From Flavobacteriaceae bacterium (GTDB taxonomy: Bacteria; Bacteroidota; Bacteroidia; Flavobacteriales; Flavobacteriaceae): DNA of 19,796 nucleotides. The stretch covers positions 1-19,796 of the forward strand of contig JAQWYU010000060.1 in assembly GCA_029253805.1 (NCBI GenBank), written 5' to 3'. The notes under the pieces were generated by a model, which did no database searches, was not told the origin of the DNA, and saw nothing but the letters and a program-made list of their open reading frames with translations. This document shows, piece by piece, positions 7,718 through 16,342 of the stretch (within the stretch, counting starts at the first letter, position 1; each line of letters starts with the position of its first letter). A program made the translations under genes and the position numbers.

Positions 7718-9121
7718 TTATTTAACTTTTGATATTTGTGCCATTAGCTCTGCTTCGGCACATAATTTTCCGTTTGCATATGCGTAACCTTGCATGTGGC
7801 AAATACCTCTTCTGATTGGAGTGATTAAAGAACAATTAAAAATTAATGTATCTCCAGGAACAACTTTTTGTTTAAATTTAACTTTATCCATTTTCATAAA
7901 AAATGTGAGATAATTTTCCGGGTCAGGTACTGTGTTTAAAACCAAAATTCCACCTGTTTGAGCCATAGCTTCAACAATTAGTACTCCAGGCATTACAGGA
8001 GATCCTGGAAAATGACCCTGAAAAAATGTTTCGTTCATAGTTACATTTTTACATCCAATAACGTGGTTTGGAGATAATTCATAAACCTTGTCAACAAACA
8101 AAAATGGAGGTCGGTGTGGAAGCATATCCATAATTGCATTTACATCCATTACAGGAGTTTTAGTTAAATCAACTGAAGGGACCTTGTTACGGCGTTCAAG
8201 TTTAATTATTTTTGATATTTTTTTAGCAAATTGAGTATTAACATAATGTCCTGGTTTGTTTGCTATAACTTTACCTCGTATGCGCATACCAGCAAGAGAT
8301 AGATCTCCAATTACATCCAACAATTTATGTCTAGCCGCTTCGTTTGGATGGTGTAATGTAAGATTATCTAATATTCCATTTGATGTAACTGAAATAGCTT
8401 CTTTGTTAAATGCTTTTTTAAGTCTTTCCATCGTTTGATTAGAAATGGGTTTGTCAACATATACAATAGCATTATTAAGGTCACCTCCTTTTATCAAGCC
8501 ATTCTCTAAAAGAGATTCAAGTTCGTGCAAAAAACTAAATGTTCTGGAATCAGAAATTTCTTTTTTAAAATTTGACAAGTTTTGTAATGTGGCATTCTGC
8601 GTCCCAAGTATTTTTGTGCCAAAATCAACCATTGTGGTAATTTGATAGCTATCAGAAGGTATAATAGTTATTTCACTTCCTGATTTATCATCAATGTATG
8701 ATATTACTTCTTTAACCACAAAAACCTCTCTAAAAGCTTCTAATTGTTTGATTCCTGCTGATTCTAAAGCTTTTATAAAATATTTTGACGACCCATCCAT
8801 TATAGGTGGCTCTGAAGTACTTAATTCTATGATTAAATTATCAATTTCTAAGCCAACTAGTGCTGCCAGAACATGTTCGCAAGTTTGGATTGTAACTCCA
8901 TTCTTTTCAAGACAAGTTCCTCTTTGGGTGTTTGTTACTAAGTTTGCGTCTGCATTAATCATTGGCAATCCTTCTAAATCTAATCTTCGAAATTTATAAC
9001 CATCATTAACTTCTGCAGGAAGAAAATTTATAGTAACCTCCTGTCCGGTGTGAAGACCCACTCCTGTCAAAGAAACTTTTTTTGTAATTGTTGTCTGCTT
9101 GGATTCAGTTTTAATGATCAT
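7718..9121 (-). CDS. lpxC/fabZ: Bifunctional LpxC deacetylase / FabZ dehydratase fusion
   Basis: A 467-residue fusion characteristic of Bacteroidota. The LpxC half (1 to about 315) removes acetate from UDP-3-O-acyl-GlcNAc, the committed step of lipid A synthesis: zinc ligands are H83 in CEHVLAAL, H265 and D269 in [13 protein letters not shown]82 is the base and H292 in [11 protein letters not shown] the other catalytic residue. The FabZ half (about 325-467) dehydrates 3-hydroxyacyl-[16 protein letters not shown], catalytic H370 in [14 protein letters not shown] and E384 in [10 protein letters not shown]. The two activities compete for 3-hydroxyacyl-ACP use, so one chain fixes their ratio. The ATG at 9121 overlaps the end of lpxD by 11 bases, implying coupled translation. 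All catalytic residues expected in both halves are present. Confidence 0.97.
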   Translation of the reverse strand: MIIKTESKQTTITKKVSLTGVGLHTGQEVTINFLPAEVNDGYKFRRLDLEGLPMINADANLVTNTQRGTCLEKNGVTIQTCEHVLAALVGLEIDNLIIELSTSEPPIMDGSSKYFIKALESAGIKQLEAFREVFVVKEVISYIDDKSGSEITIIPSDSYQITTMVDFGTKILGTQNATLQNLSNFKKEISDSRTFSFLHELESLLENGLIKGGDLNNAIVYVDKPISNQTMERLKKAFNKEAISVTSNGILDNLTLHHPNEAARHKLLDVIGDLSLAGMRIRGKVIANKPGHYVNTQFAKKISKIIKLERRNKVPSVDLTKTPVMDVNAIMDMLPHRPPFLFVDKVYELSPNHVIGCKNVTMNETFFQGHFPGSPVMPGVLIVEAMAQTGGILVLNTVPDPENYLTFFMKMDKVKFKQKVVPGDTLIFNCSLITPIRRGICHMQGYAYANGKLCAEAELMAQISKVK

Positions 9122-10139
9122 GTTTAATTATTTTTTCTAATGAGTGAAAATTTTTAATAATCTTTGGTAAGTTTTTAAAATGAACATAGGATTTATTAAA
9201 ATCTGAATTGTTAAAAGCAGGAGTGCCATTAATTGTTTGATTTGCCTTGATACTTTTAGTAACTCCCGATTGACCTACAATCTTAACATTATCTCCGACG
9301 GAAATATGTCCGGCAATACCAACTTGACCACCAATTTGACAATTAGATCCTATTTTTGTTGATCCAGCAATTCCAGAAAGTGCAGCAATTACAGTATTCT
9401 CTCCGATAACTACATTGTGAGCTACTTGAACTTGATTATCAAGCTTCACTCCTTTTTTAATAACTGTAGACCCTAATGTGGCTCTGTCAATAGTAGTAGA
9501 AGCGCCAACATCTACATTGTCTTCTAATATAACATTGCCAATTTGAGGTATTTTTTTATAAACTCCATTCTCATCAGGTGAAAATCCAAAACCATCTGCT
9601 CCGATAACCGCACCAGAGTTGATATAACAATTTTCTCCGATTATACAATCAAAATATATTTTAACTCCTGAAAAAAGAGTTGTGTTAGATCCTATAGTGA
9701 CATTATCTCCAATAAATGTATTTGGATAAATTTTGACATTATCTCCAATTACAACATGGTCACCAATATGAGAAAATGCTCCAATATAAACATCTTCTCC
9801 GTAAGAAGCCGAATCAGAAATAAATAATGGAGATTCAATACCTACTTTATTGTTTTTTGATAAATTATAATATTCTAAAAGTTTGGTAAATGCAGAATAG
9901 GCATTTTCAACTTTTACAAGTGTTAATTCTAATTTTTTTTTAGGAATAAAATCATTATTGACAATAACAATTGAGGCATTAGTCGTGTATATGTGAGGTG
10001 TGTATTTAGGGTTTGCCAAAAAGGTAAGTGATCCTATTGAGCCTTCTTCAATTTTAGAAAGTGTGTGGACTTCAGTTGTTGGGTCTCCAACAACTACTCC
10101 ATTTAAAACTTCTGATATTTGAATGGCTGTAAATTTCAT
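9111..10139 (-). CDS. lpxD: UDP-3-O-(3-hydroxyacyl)glucosamine N-acyltransferase LpxD
   Basis: Third step of lipid A synthesis, N-acylation of the deacetylated UDP-sugar. The protein of 342 residues has the N-terminal uridine-binding domain (about 1-100), hexapeptide repeats (about 105-300), the signature [13 protein letters not shown] (180-192), and catalytic H241 in [14 protein letters not shown]. The C-terminal helix ends the chain. Start chosen at ATG 10139 ([12 protein letters not shown]), the usual family start; a frame beginning at 10187 adds 16 hydrophobic residues and overlaps the HD-domain gene. It follows that gene by 23 bases and overlaps lpxC/fabZ by 11 bases. Confidence 0.95.
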   Translation of the reverse strand: MKFTAIQISEVLNGVVVGDPTTEVHTLSKIEEGSIGSLTFLANPKYTPHIYTTNASIVIVNNDFIPKKKLELTLVKVENAYSAFTKLLEYYNLSKNNKVGIESPLFISDSASYGEDVYIGAFSHIGDHVVIGDNVKIYPNTFIGDNVTIGSNTTLFSGVKIYFDCIIGENCYINSGAVIGADGFGFSPDENGVYKKIPQIGNVILEDNVDVGASTTIDRATLGSTVIKKGVKLDNQVQVAHNVVIGENTVIAALSGIAGSTKIGSNCQIGGQVGIAGHISVGDNVKIVGQSGVTKSIKANQTINGTPAFNNSDFNKSYVHFKNLPKIIKNFHSLEKIIKHDH

Positions 10140-10162
10140 TGATGCAAAAGTAAAAAAAAATA

Positions 10163-11392
10163 TCAAAGAATGTCTTCTGGAAAGCATATATAATGCTTTG
10201 TGACTGTTTTAGATAACACTTTTAGAGAAAGGTGATCAGAGGCACTAATTACTTCATTAACCTTTCCGTTTTTATATAATATTTTAAGCCCACCCTGCTT
10301 TTGGTCGTAAGCTAAGTTAGATACGGATCCATTAAACACAAAATAATCAGCTTCTTTAGAGCTTAACTTGTGAGTTTCCATCACCATTTGTGTCATTTCT
10401 TCTAATTTGGAGCTTGAGACGGGATTGTTTTTAAATTTTATTTTGAGCAATGTCCTGTTTAAAATCATTTTAGAAAGTTTACTAAGAACAAAATCACTAT
10501 GAAATTGCCAAGATTTGAGCGCTGACATCACATCGTAGTCGTCTAATAATGAAAACTGATTTAAAGAATCAGTATTAAAATTAGTGACATCGCAAGAATT
10601 ATTAAGAAAAAAACTAAGAGCACAACTTGTTTTCAGTTTTACATTCATCAGCGCTAAGTCCTTTGCACGTTTTAAAACTCGCATGATCATCTGCTCAGCC
10701 ACCAAACTTGTTTTGTGTAAATAAACTTGCCAATACATCAGACGTCGTGCCATTAAAAACTTTTCTACTGAATAAATACCCTTTTCTTCAATAACCAAAT
10801 TATCATCAATAACAGTCATCATTGAAATAAGTCGTTCACTGTTAATGTTGCCTTCAGAAACCCCTGTATAAAAACTATCCCTTTTAAGGTAGTCTGAACG
10901 ATCGATGTCTAATTGACCTGAAATAAGTTGTCCAAAAAACCTTCGATGATATTCGCCTCTAAACATTGAAATAGCAGTGTCTAGCTTACCACAAAACTCA
11001 ATATTAAGTACATCCATAAACTTAAGGGAAATATATTCATGGCTTATATTTTCCACAATACTATGCTCCATAGCATGACTAAAAGGACCATGACCAATAT
11101 CATGAAGCAAAATAGCAATATACAACCCATTTTCTTCAGACGATGATATGCTAACTCCTTTGAATCTTAATATCCTTACTGCCTTTTGCATTAAATGCAA
11201 ACAACCTAAAGCGTGATGAAACCTAGTGTGATGTGCACCTGGATATACTAAATAAGATAGTCCCATTTGCGATATCCGTCTTAAACGCTGAAAATATCTA
11301 TGAGCTATTAAATCAAAAATTAATGTGTTTGGGATTGTAATAAATCCGTAAATTGGATCGTTAAATATTTTTAGTTTGTTGTTCGTATTCAA
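10163..11392 (-). CDS. HD-domain phosphohydrolase (dNTPase-like)
   Basis: A 409-residue cytoplasmic HD-superfamily metal-dependent phosphohydrolase of the YwfO/YdhJ type. Metal ligands are visible: H60 in [11 protein letters not shown]97-D98 in [12 protein letters not shown], and a later D in [20 protein letters not shown], the pattern of dNTP triphosphohydrolase-like enzymes. Relatives hydrolyse nucleoside triphosphates or related nucleotides, but the substrate here cannot be read from sequence. It is the first gene of the lpx operon, 23 bases before lpxD, and is divergent from porX across a 97-base promoter region. That placement suggests co-regulation with lipid A synthesis. Confidence 0.9.
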   Translation of the reverse strand: MNTNNKLKIFNDPIYGFITIPNTLIFDLIAHRYFQRLRRISQMGLSYLVYPGAHHTRFHHALGCLHLMQKAVRILRFKGVSISSSEENGLYIAILLHDIGHGPFSHAMEHSIVENISHEYISLKFMDVLNIEFCGKLDTAISMFRGEYHRRFFGQLISGQLDIDRSDYLKRDSFYTGVSEGNINSERLISMMTVIDDNLVIEEKGIYSVEKFLMARRLMYWQVYLHKTSLVAEQMIMRVLKRAKDLALMNVKLKTSCALSFFLNNSCDVTNFNTDSLNQFSLLDDYDVMSALKSWQFHSDFVLSKLSKMILNRTLLKIKFKNNPVSSSKLEEMTQMVMETHKLSSKEADYFVFNGSVSNLAYDQKQGGLKILYKNGKVNEVISASDHLSLKVLSKTVTKHYICFPEDIL

Positions 11393-11437
11393 AGTTTATA
11401 GTATTAAATTTATACTTGAAACTTACTTTAAAAGTTT

Positions 11438-11466
11438 TACTTTGTAAAAATACTAAAACCAAAGTA
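11438..11466. promoter_or_regulatory. divergent promoter region of HD gene and porX
   Basis: The 97-base gap (11393-11489) holds TACTTTG on the plus strand (11438-11444) and its exact inverse CAAAGTA (11460-11466), which reads TACTTTG on the minus strand. Each resembles a -7 box with one spacer base missing, and each points to one of the divergent genes (45 bases to porX, about 68 to the HD gene). An operator for a dimeric regulator is an equal possibility. Confidence 0.3.
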
Positions 11467-11489
11467 CTTCTTTTTTATAAATTGATAAC

Positions 11490-13040
11490 ATGGGAAATAT
11501 AAATATTTTATGGGTAGATGACGAAATTGAACTTTTAAAGCCTCACATCCTATTTTTAGAAAAGAAAAACTACGTAGTCACCTCTTGTAAAAGTGGGACT
11601 GAAGCGATAGAACTTTCAACTGAAAATAAATTTGATATAGTTTTCTTAGACGAAAATATGCCAGGACTTTCAGGTTTGGATACACTTTCTGCTATAAAAG
11701 AAATAAACTCTACACTTCCTGTTGTTATGATAACTAAAAGCGAGGAAGAATATATCATGGAAGATGCCATTGGAAATAAAATAGCAGATTATTTAATTAA
11801 ACCTGTAAACCCTCATCAAATTCTTCTGTCTTTAAAGAAAAATCTGGATCACAATCGCTTAGTTTCTGAAAAAACGTCTTCTAATTATTTACAAGAGTTT
11901 CGTAAAATATCAATGGAACTTAATGAAATCAGCTCATTTGAAGAATGGGAACAATTATATAAAAAACTTGTTTTTTGGGAATTAGAGTTAGAAAACTCAA
12001 GCGACCCAACTATGAGTGAAATTCTTGAGGCTCAAAAATCAGAAGCAAATCAGCAATTCGGAAAGTTCATAGAAAAATCCTATACTGGATGGTTTGAAGA
12101 TTATCAAGCGCCCATTATGTCTCACACATTATTCAAAGATAAAATAGCAAATACGCTTAATAACAATCAAAAGACCTTAATGGTGGTTATTGACAACTTA
12201 AGATATGATCAATGGAAAGTTATTGAACCAAGTATAAATAAATATTACAAAACTCAAGATGATAGTTTATACTTTAGTATTCTTCCAACTGCTACACAGT
12301 ATGCCAGAAATTCCATATTTTCTGGTTTAATGCCAAGTGAAATAGAAAAATTATTTCCTCAATATTGGAAAAACGATAATGATGAAGGTGGGAAAAACTT
12401 GTATGAGGCTGAATTACTCGAATTTCAATTAAAACGCCTTAACTTATCTCACTTGAATTATGAATACTTCAAAATTACCAACTTAAAAGCTGGACAAAAA
12501 CTAGCGGAATCATTTAAAAGTAAAGCTTCAAACCACTTAACGGTAGTGGTATATAATTTTGTAGATATGTTATCTCATGCTAAAACTGAAATGGAAGTAC
12601 TTAAAGAGCTTGCTGCTAATGACAAGGGATACAGATCACTTACCAAAAGTTGGTTCGATAACTCCCCATTGTTAGAAATAATCAAACAAGCGAAAGAACT
12701 TAACTTTAAATTAATTATTACTACCGACCATGGAACTATTAATGTTAAAAACCCTTCTAAAGTTATTGGAAACAAAGACACAAGCCTTAACCTAAGGTAC
12801 AAAACAGGAAGGAGTTTGTCTTATGAACAAAAAGATGTTTTGGCCGTTAAAGATCCAAAATCAATATACCTACCATCATCAGCCATGAATAGCTCATTTA
12901 TTTTCGCAAAAGATAACCTGTTTTTCGCATATCCAAATAATTACAATCACTATGTTAGTTATTTCAGGAACACCTACCAACACGGAGGTATTTCACTTGA
13001 AGAAGTTATCATTCCTTTCGCTATATTAAATCCAAAATAA
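11490..13040 (+). CDS. porX: PorX: response regulator with PglZ phosphatase-like domain
   Basis: A 516-residue response regulator of the PorX family, which in Bacteroidota works with the sensor kinase PorY and a sigma factor to control type IX secretion. The receiver domain (about 4-120) has acidic D10/D11, phospho-acceptor D54 in VFLDENMPG, T82 and K104. A helical linker (about 125-215) follows. The PglZ/alkaline-phosphatase-like domain (about 228-516) has metal-site motifs VVIDNLRYDQW (D235), LPTATQYARN, NFVDMLSHAKTEM (D359, H363), ITTDHGT (D413, H414) and HGG (H498). The output is therefore not a DNA-binding domain. No histidine kinase or secretion gene is adjacent. tsaE starts right at its stop codon, so the two are probably co-transcribed. 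Confidence 0.93.
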   Translation: MGNINILWVDDEIELLKPHILFLEKKNYVVTSCKSGTEAIELSTENKFDIVFLDENMPGLSGLDTLSAIKEINSTLPVVMITKSEEEYIMEDAIGNKIADYLIKPVNPHQILLSLKKNLDHNRLVSEKTSSNYLQEFRKISMELNEISSFEEWEQLYKKLVFWELELENSSDPTMSEILEAQKSEANQQFGKFIEKSYTGWFEDYQAPIMSHTLFKDKIANTLNNNQKTLMVVIDNLRYDQWKVIEPSINKYYKTQDDSLYFSILPTATQYARNSIFSGLMPSEIEKLFPQYWKNDNDEGGKNLYEAELLEFQLKRLNLSHLNYEYFKITNLKAGQKLAESFKSKASNHLTVVVYNFVDMLSHAKTEMEVLKELAANDKGYRSLTKSWFDNSPLLEIIKQAKELNFKLIITTDHGTINVKNPSKVIGNKDTSLNLRYKTGRSLSYEQKDVLAVKDPKSIYLPSSAMNSSFIFAKDNLFFAYPNNYNHYVSYFRNTYQHGGISLEEVIIPFAILNPK

Positions 13041-13460
13041 ATGAGTAAAAATATTCACTACAAAATAAAGGACTTATCTCGAACTGCTAGGGTAATTCTA
13101 AATCAAGTAAAATCAAAGAATATTTTGTTTTACGGAGAAATTGGAAGCGGTAAAACAACCTTAATAAGTGCACTGGTTAAAGAGCTAGGAGGTATAAGTA
13201 ATATTTCTAGTCCAACATTTTCAATTGTTAATGAATATGGCTTAGATGATGATGTTGTTTATCATTTTGATTTTTACAGAATTAATGATCAATATGAAGC
13301 CTTAGACATAGGAATTGAGGAATATTTTGCAGCTAATCATTGGAATTTTATTGAATGGCCAGAGAAAATTAATAATTTACTTCCTGAAAATGTATCAATA
13401 GTTCAAATAAATTTTGCTAAGGATGGCGGGAGAATATTAGATATTTCAGAAAAAAAATGA
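13041..13460 (+). CDS. tsaE: tRNA threonylcarbamoyladenosine biosynthesis ATPase TsaE
   Basis: P-loop ATPase of 139 residues that assists TsaD/TsaB in making the t6A modification at position 37 of ANN-reading tRNAs. Walker A is GEIGSGKTT (32-40); other family motifs are SSPTFSIVNEY (56-66), YHFDFYR (74-80) and FIEWPE (103-108). The ATG at 13041 directly follows the porX stop codon without a gap, a coupling arrangement. The 50-base gap to ald (13461-13510) is AT-rich without a convincing terminator. Confidence 0.95.
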   Translation: MSKNIHYKIKDLSRTARVILNQVKSKNILFYGEIGSGKTTLISALVKELGGISNISSPTFSIVNEYGLDDDVVYHFDFYRINDQYEALDIGIEEYFAANHWNFIEWPEKINNLLPENVSIVQINFAKDGGRILDISEKK

Positions 13461-13510
13461 CTAAAAACTAACAAAAATAATTGTAAATTAGTTGTTGTTA
13501 ATAAGAGGCT

Positions 13511-14710
13511 ATGGATAAACCAATTTCTCCTTTTACCAAAGAACAATTACTTCCAAAAGAAGAGACTATTGATCTTTTGAAAGAAAATAAATCTTTGTTT
13601 ATAGGAATTCCAAAAGAAAATTCATTCATTGAAAAGAGAGTTTGTCTGACCCCAGACGCAGTTTCTGCGCTCACCAGTAACGGCCACCGCGTTATTATCG
13701 AATCAGGGGCTGGAAATAATGCAAACTTTAATGATCACGAGTATAGTGAATCTGGTGCAGAAATTACAAATGATAGATCAAAAGTATTTAGTTGTCCAAT
13801 TGTACTTAAAGTTGAACCGCCATCACTAGATGAGATTGATCTTCTAAATACAAATGCTCTTTTAATTTCTGCAGTTCAAATCAAAATGCAGCACAAAAAT
13901 TACTTTCTTAAGCTTTCAAAAAAACGAATTACAGCATTAGGATTTGAATTTATTAAAGATCAAGACGGATCGTTTCCTGCGGTTCGTCAACTGAGCGAAA
14001 TTGCAGGTTCTGCGTCAATTTTAATTGCGTCAGAAATAATGTCTATCACAAATGAAGGAAATGGGCTTTTGTTAGGAAATATTACAGGTTTACCACCATG
14101 TGAAGTTGTAATTTTAGGAGCTGGAACAGTTGGTGAATTTGCAGCAAGATCGGCTTTAGGTTTAGGAGCTAATATTCGTGTCTTTGATAATTCAATAACC
14201 AAACTAAGAAACTTACAATCTAGTTTAGGACAAATGATATACACTTCAACCATGCAACCCAAAAATTTACAAAAGGCATTAATGCGCTGTGATGTTGCTA
14301 TTGGTGCAGCCAAAGGAGTAACCAGAGCCCCTATTTTAGTTGATGAAACAACGGTACAGCAAATGAAATCTGGCGCAGTCATTATAGACGTAAGCATTGA
14401 TATGGGTGGATGTTTTGAGACTAGCGAGTTAACTTCACATGACAAACCTACATTTGTTAAACATGACGTCATACATTATTGTGTTCCTAACATAACTTCA
14501 AGGTATGCTCGTACCTCATCTGTATCTATCAGTAATATATTCACCCCTTATTTACTAAAAATCGCGGAAGACGGTGGGATTGAAAATGCATTGAGATTTG
14601 ACAAAGGATTGAAAAATGGATTGTATTTTTACCACGGTGTTCTAACAAATAAAACGATAGCTAATTGGTTTGATCTAGACTGCACCGATTCAAATCTTTT
14701 AATCTTTTAA
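13511..14710 (+). CDS. ald: Alanine dehydrogenase
   Basis: NAD-dependent alanine dehydrogenase family, 399 residues; interconverts L-alanine with pyruvate and ammonia. The N-terminal domain (about 30-170) has the family start IGIPKENSFIEKRVCLTPDAV and VLKVEPP with the likely substrate lysine K100. The Rossmann domain holds VVILGAGTVGEFAARSALGLGA (glycines 203-208) and the later segment KSGAVIIDVSIDMGGCFETS, with NITSRYARTSSVSISN near the C-terminus. It has an extra N-terminal stretch of about 28 residues compared with Bacillus-type enzymes, and the active-site histidine region is less typical, as in the Bacteroidota branch. The N-domain of transhydrogenase is the nearest alternative, but the length and the absence of membrane parts favour Ald. 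A small DUF4258-type gene follows 9 bases later. Confidence 0.9.
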   Translation: MDKPISPFTKEQLLPKEETIDLLKENKSLFIGIPKENSFIEKRVCLTPDAVSALTSNGHRVIIESGAGNNANFNDHEYSESGAEITNDRSKVFSCPIVLKVEPPSLDEIDLLNTNALLISAVQIKMQHKNYFLKLSKKRITALGFEFIKDQDGSFPAVRQLSEIAGSASILIASEIMSITNEGNGLLLGNITGLPPCEVVILGAGTVGEFAARSALGLGANIRVFDNSITKLRNLQSSLGQMIYTSTMQPKNLQKALMRCDVAIGAAKGVTRAPILVDETTVQQMKSGAVIIDVSIDMGGCFETSELTSHDKPTFVKHDVIHYCVPNITSRYARTSSVSISNIFTPYLLKIAEDGGIENALRFDKGLKNGLYFYHGVLTNKTIANWFDLDCTDSNLLIF

Positions 14711-14719
14711 AATTTACTT

Positions 14720-15079
14720 ATGAAAATTATACATCGATTTGGTTTCTACATGGGGGGCTTTTCAATTGGTCTAGTGTTTTTAATATTTTTCTTGAGTGGA
14801 AAAAAAACAAGTTGCGCTTATGGTCCAGATGCTCGTGTGTTAAAAAATATTCAAACCAAAAAACCAAAATATTCAAAGTCGGTTCAACAAAAATTAAATA
14901 AAAATATTATAGACACTCTAACACTGCATAACATATTTAAAAATGCAGATATCAATTTTAGTAAAAGTGATACTAAATCATTTCCATGCAAAACTTACTT
15001 TGTAGAAGGTGAAAAATATGAGATGGTCGTAGAAAATTGCCCTAAATTTGTAGAAATAAAAAAATTAATAATCCTTTAG
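14720..15079 (+). CDS. Small membrane-anchored protein, DUF4258-like
   Basis: A 119-residue protein with one N-terminal membrane segment (about 8-26, GFYMGGFSIGLVFLIFFLSG), followed by a Lys-rich soluble part containing CAYGPDARVLKNIQTKK and, near the end, FPCKTYFVEGEKYEMVVENC. The part after the anchor resembles the DUF4258 family that occurs next to alanine dehydrogenase in flavobacteria; its role is unknown. Four cysteines are present, at residues 32, 88 and 107 plus none in the anchor, so disulphide pairing is uncertain. It lies 9 bases after ald, on the same strand, and its stop codon overlaps the proline dehydrogenase stop codon on the other strand (15076-15079). A functional link to Ald is only inferred from the position. 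Confidence 0.75.
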   Translation: MKIIHRFGFYMGGFSIGLVFLIFFLSGKKTSCAYGPDARVLKNIQTKKPKYSKSVQQKLNKNIIDTLTLHNIFKNADINFSKSDTKSFPCKTYFVEGEKYEMVVENCPKFVEIKKLIIL

Positions 15080-16242
15080 ATTTTGCGACGATTTTTCTCC
15101 AATTTAATTAATTTTAATTCCCTTGAAGTTTGACCTGTAACTGAAGTATTTTCTTCAGCGCGTCTAATCAAGTAAGGCATTACATCCTTAACAGGTCCAA
15201 AAGGAACATATTTGGCAACATTATAGCCGTTTGCAGCTAAATTATAACTAATATGATCACTCATGCCATAAAGCTGGCCAAACCAAACCCTATTATCATT
15301 CTTTGAAATTTTATATTCATTCATTAAGCTAACGGCTAAAGCAGCGCTTTCCTCATTGTGAGTCCCAATAAAAGGTTGAATTTGATTTAAATTACCTAGG
15401 ATAAATTTTAAAGTATCATTAAAAAGTATATCCGTTAATTCTTTAGTCTTACAAATAGGAGACTTATATCCTAACTCAGAAGCCCTCAAACGCTCTTTTT
15501 CCATATAAGCTCCACGCACTAATTTGATACCTAACTTAAAATTCAATTTTTTTGATGCTAAATGGATTTGCTTTAAATAATTTAGGCGATCCCAGCGATA
15601 AGTTTGAAGGGTGCTGTATACAACAACAAACTCTTTATTGTATAGATTCATCATTTCTAAAATTAAATCATCCACAGCTTTTTGTATCCAACTTTCTTCA
15701 GCATCTATGAGAATTTTAATATTATTTGATTTTCCAAAACCACAAACCAAATTAAAACGCTCTTTGATACGTAACCATTCTTCAGTCTCAGCAGTGGTTA
15801 ATTCTTTATTTTCACTTATCTTATTGTAAATTTTAAAACGTCCAAACCCTGAAGGTTTAAATACAGCAATTGGCATGGCGTCACTATTTTTGGAGAAAGT
15901 AATTAATTCTAAAGTTTTTTGAACAGCCAAGTCAAATTGAATCTCATCTTCTTTACCCTCAACAGAATAATCTAATACGCTATGAACACCGCTGTTATAC
16001 ATCTCATTGATTTTAGATATACAATCAATTTGATTAATTCCTCCACAAAAGTGATCAAATACAGTAGATCTAATTAAACCTTCAACAGGTAGATTAACTT
16101 TTAAAGCAAAATTAGTGGCGGTTGTTCCAATTCTTACTAGAGGATGAATAGAAATCATTTTAAACAAAAAATAGGCACGCTCTAATTCGGAATCCGATTT
16201 TAAGTGAAATGCTACTTTAGTGTTATTAAAATCAATACTCAT
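15076..16242 (-). CDS. Proline dehydrogenase (monofunctional)
   Basis: FAD-dependent oxidation of proline to pyrroline-5-carboxylate, first step of proline catabolism. The 388-residue chain forms the beta/alpha barrel: ILIDAEES (D180), IKLVRGAYMEKERLRA (K240-R243), FIGTHNEESA (H295), the segment NVAKYVPFGPVKDVMPYLIRR, and RRAEENTSV (360-368), whose arginines bind the substrate carboxylate. It is the stand-alone ProDH form, without the P5C dehydrogenase domain of PutA. The start ATG at 16242 lies 23 bases after a perfect -7 box. It is divergent from aroB and convergent, with a four-base overlap of stop codons, with the DUF4258-type gene. Confidence 0.93.
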   Translation of the reverse strand: MSIDFNNTKVAFHLKSDSELERAYFLFKMISIHPLVRIGTTATNFALKVNLPVEGLIRSTVFDHFCGGINQIDCISKINEMYNSGVHSVLDYSVEGKEDEIQFDLAVQKTLELITFSKNSDAMPIAVFKPSGFGRFKIYNKISENKELTTAETEEWLRIKERFNLVCGFGKSNNIKILIDAEESWIQKAVDDLILEMMNLYNKEFVVVYSTLQTYRWDRLNYLKQIHLASKKLNFKLGIKLVRGAYMEKERLRASELGYKSPICKTKELTDILFNDTLKFILGNLNQIQPFIGTHNEESAALAVSLMNEYKISKNDNRVWFGQLYGMSDHISYNLAANGYNVAKYVPFGPVKDVMPYLIRRAEENTSVTGQTSRELKLIKLEKNRRKI

Positions 16243-16265
16243 AAATCACCAATTGTTTAACCAGA

Positions 16266-16273
16266 CAAATATA
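16266..16273 (-). promoter_or_regulatory. Bacteroidota -7 box for proline dehydrogenase
   Basis: TATATTTG on the minus strand, an exact TAnnTTTG match, 23 bases before the ATG, in the 100-base divergent gap with aroB. No clear -33 TTG was seen. Confidence 0.4.
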
Positions 16274-16296
16274 TTTAATACTAACTACTTTATTTG

Positions 16297-16304
16297 TAAG
16301 TTTG
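16297..16304 (+). promoter_or_regulatory. Bacteroidota -7 box for aroB
   Basis: TAAGTTTG on the plus strand, an exact TAnnTTTG match, 38 bases before the aroB ATG at 16343. It also shows that the frame reaching back to 16220 starts upstream of the likely transcript. Confidence 0.38.
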
Positions 16305-16342
16305 TGAATAATTTCATTTTCATAATTCAGATACAAATAAAC

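Noticed and set aside
5412..10139. Periodic short repeats in the lpx genes that might look like a tandem-repeat or CRISPR locus
   Set aside because: They are degenerate hexapeptide codon repeats of left-handed beta-helix proteins; there are no identical repeats with unique spacers.
10140..10187. Longer start for lpxD at ATG 10187
   Set aside because: The added 16 residues overlap the end of the HD-domain gene and are absent from LpxD proteins; the MKFTAIQ start is typical.
13461..13510. AT-rich stem ACTAA...TTAGT between tsaE and ald as a terminator
   Set aside because: Only five A-T-dominated pairs and no following U run; not distinguishable from chance.
13987..14472. 161-residue open frame on the minus strand inside ald
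   Set aside because: It lies fully antisense to a well-supported alanine dehydrogenase, with no recognisable motif; low-complexity codon shadow.
16220..16342. N-terminal extension of aroB by 41 residues from GTG 16220
   Set aside because: It overlaps the divergent proline dehydrogenase gene, contains the predicted aroB promoter, and has no family similarity; ATG 16343 gives the usual AroB start.
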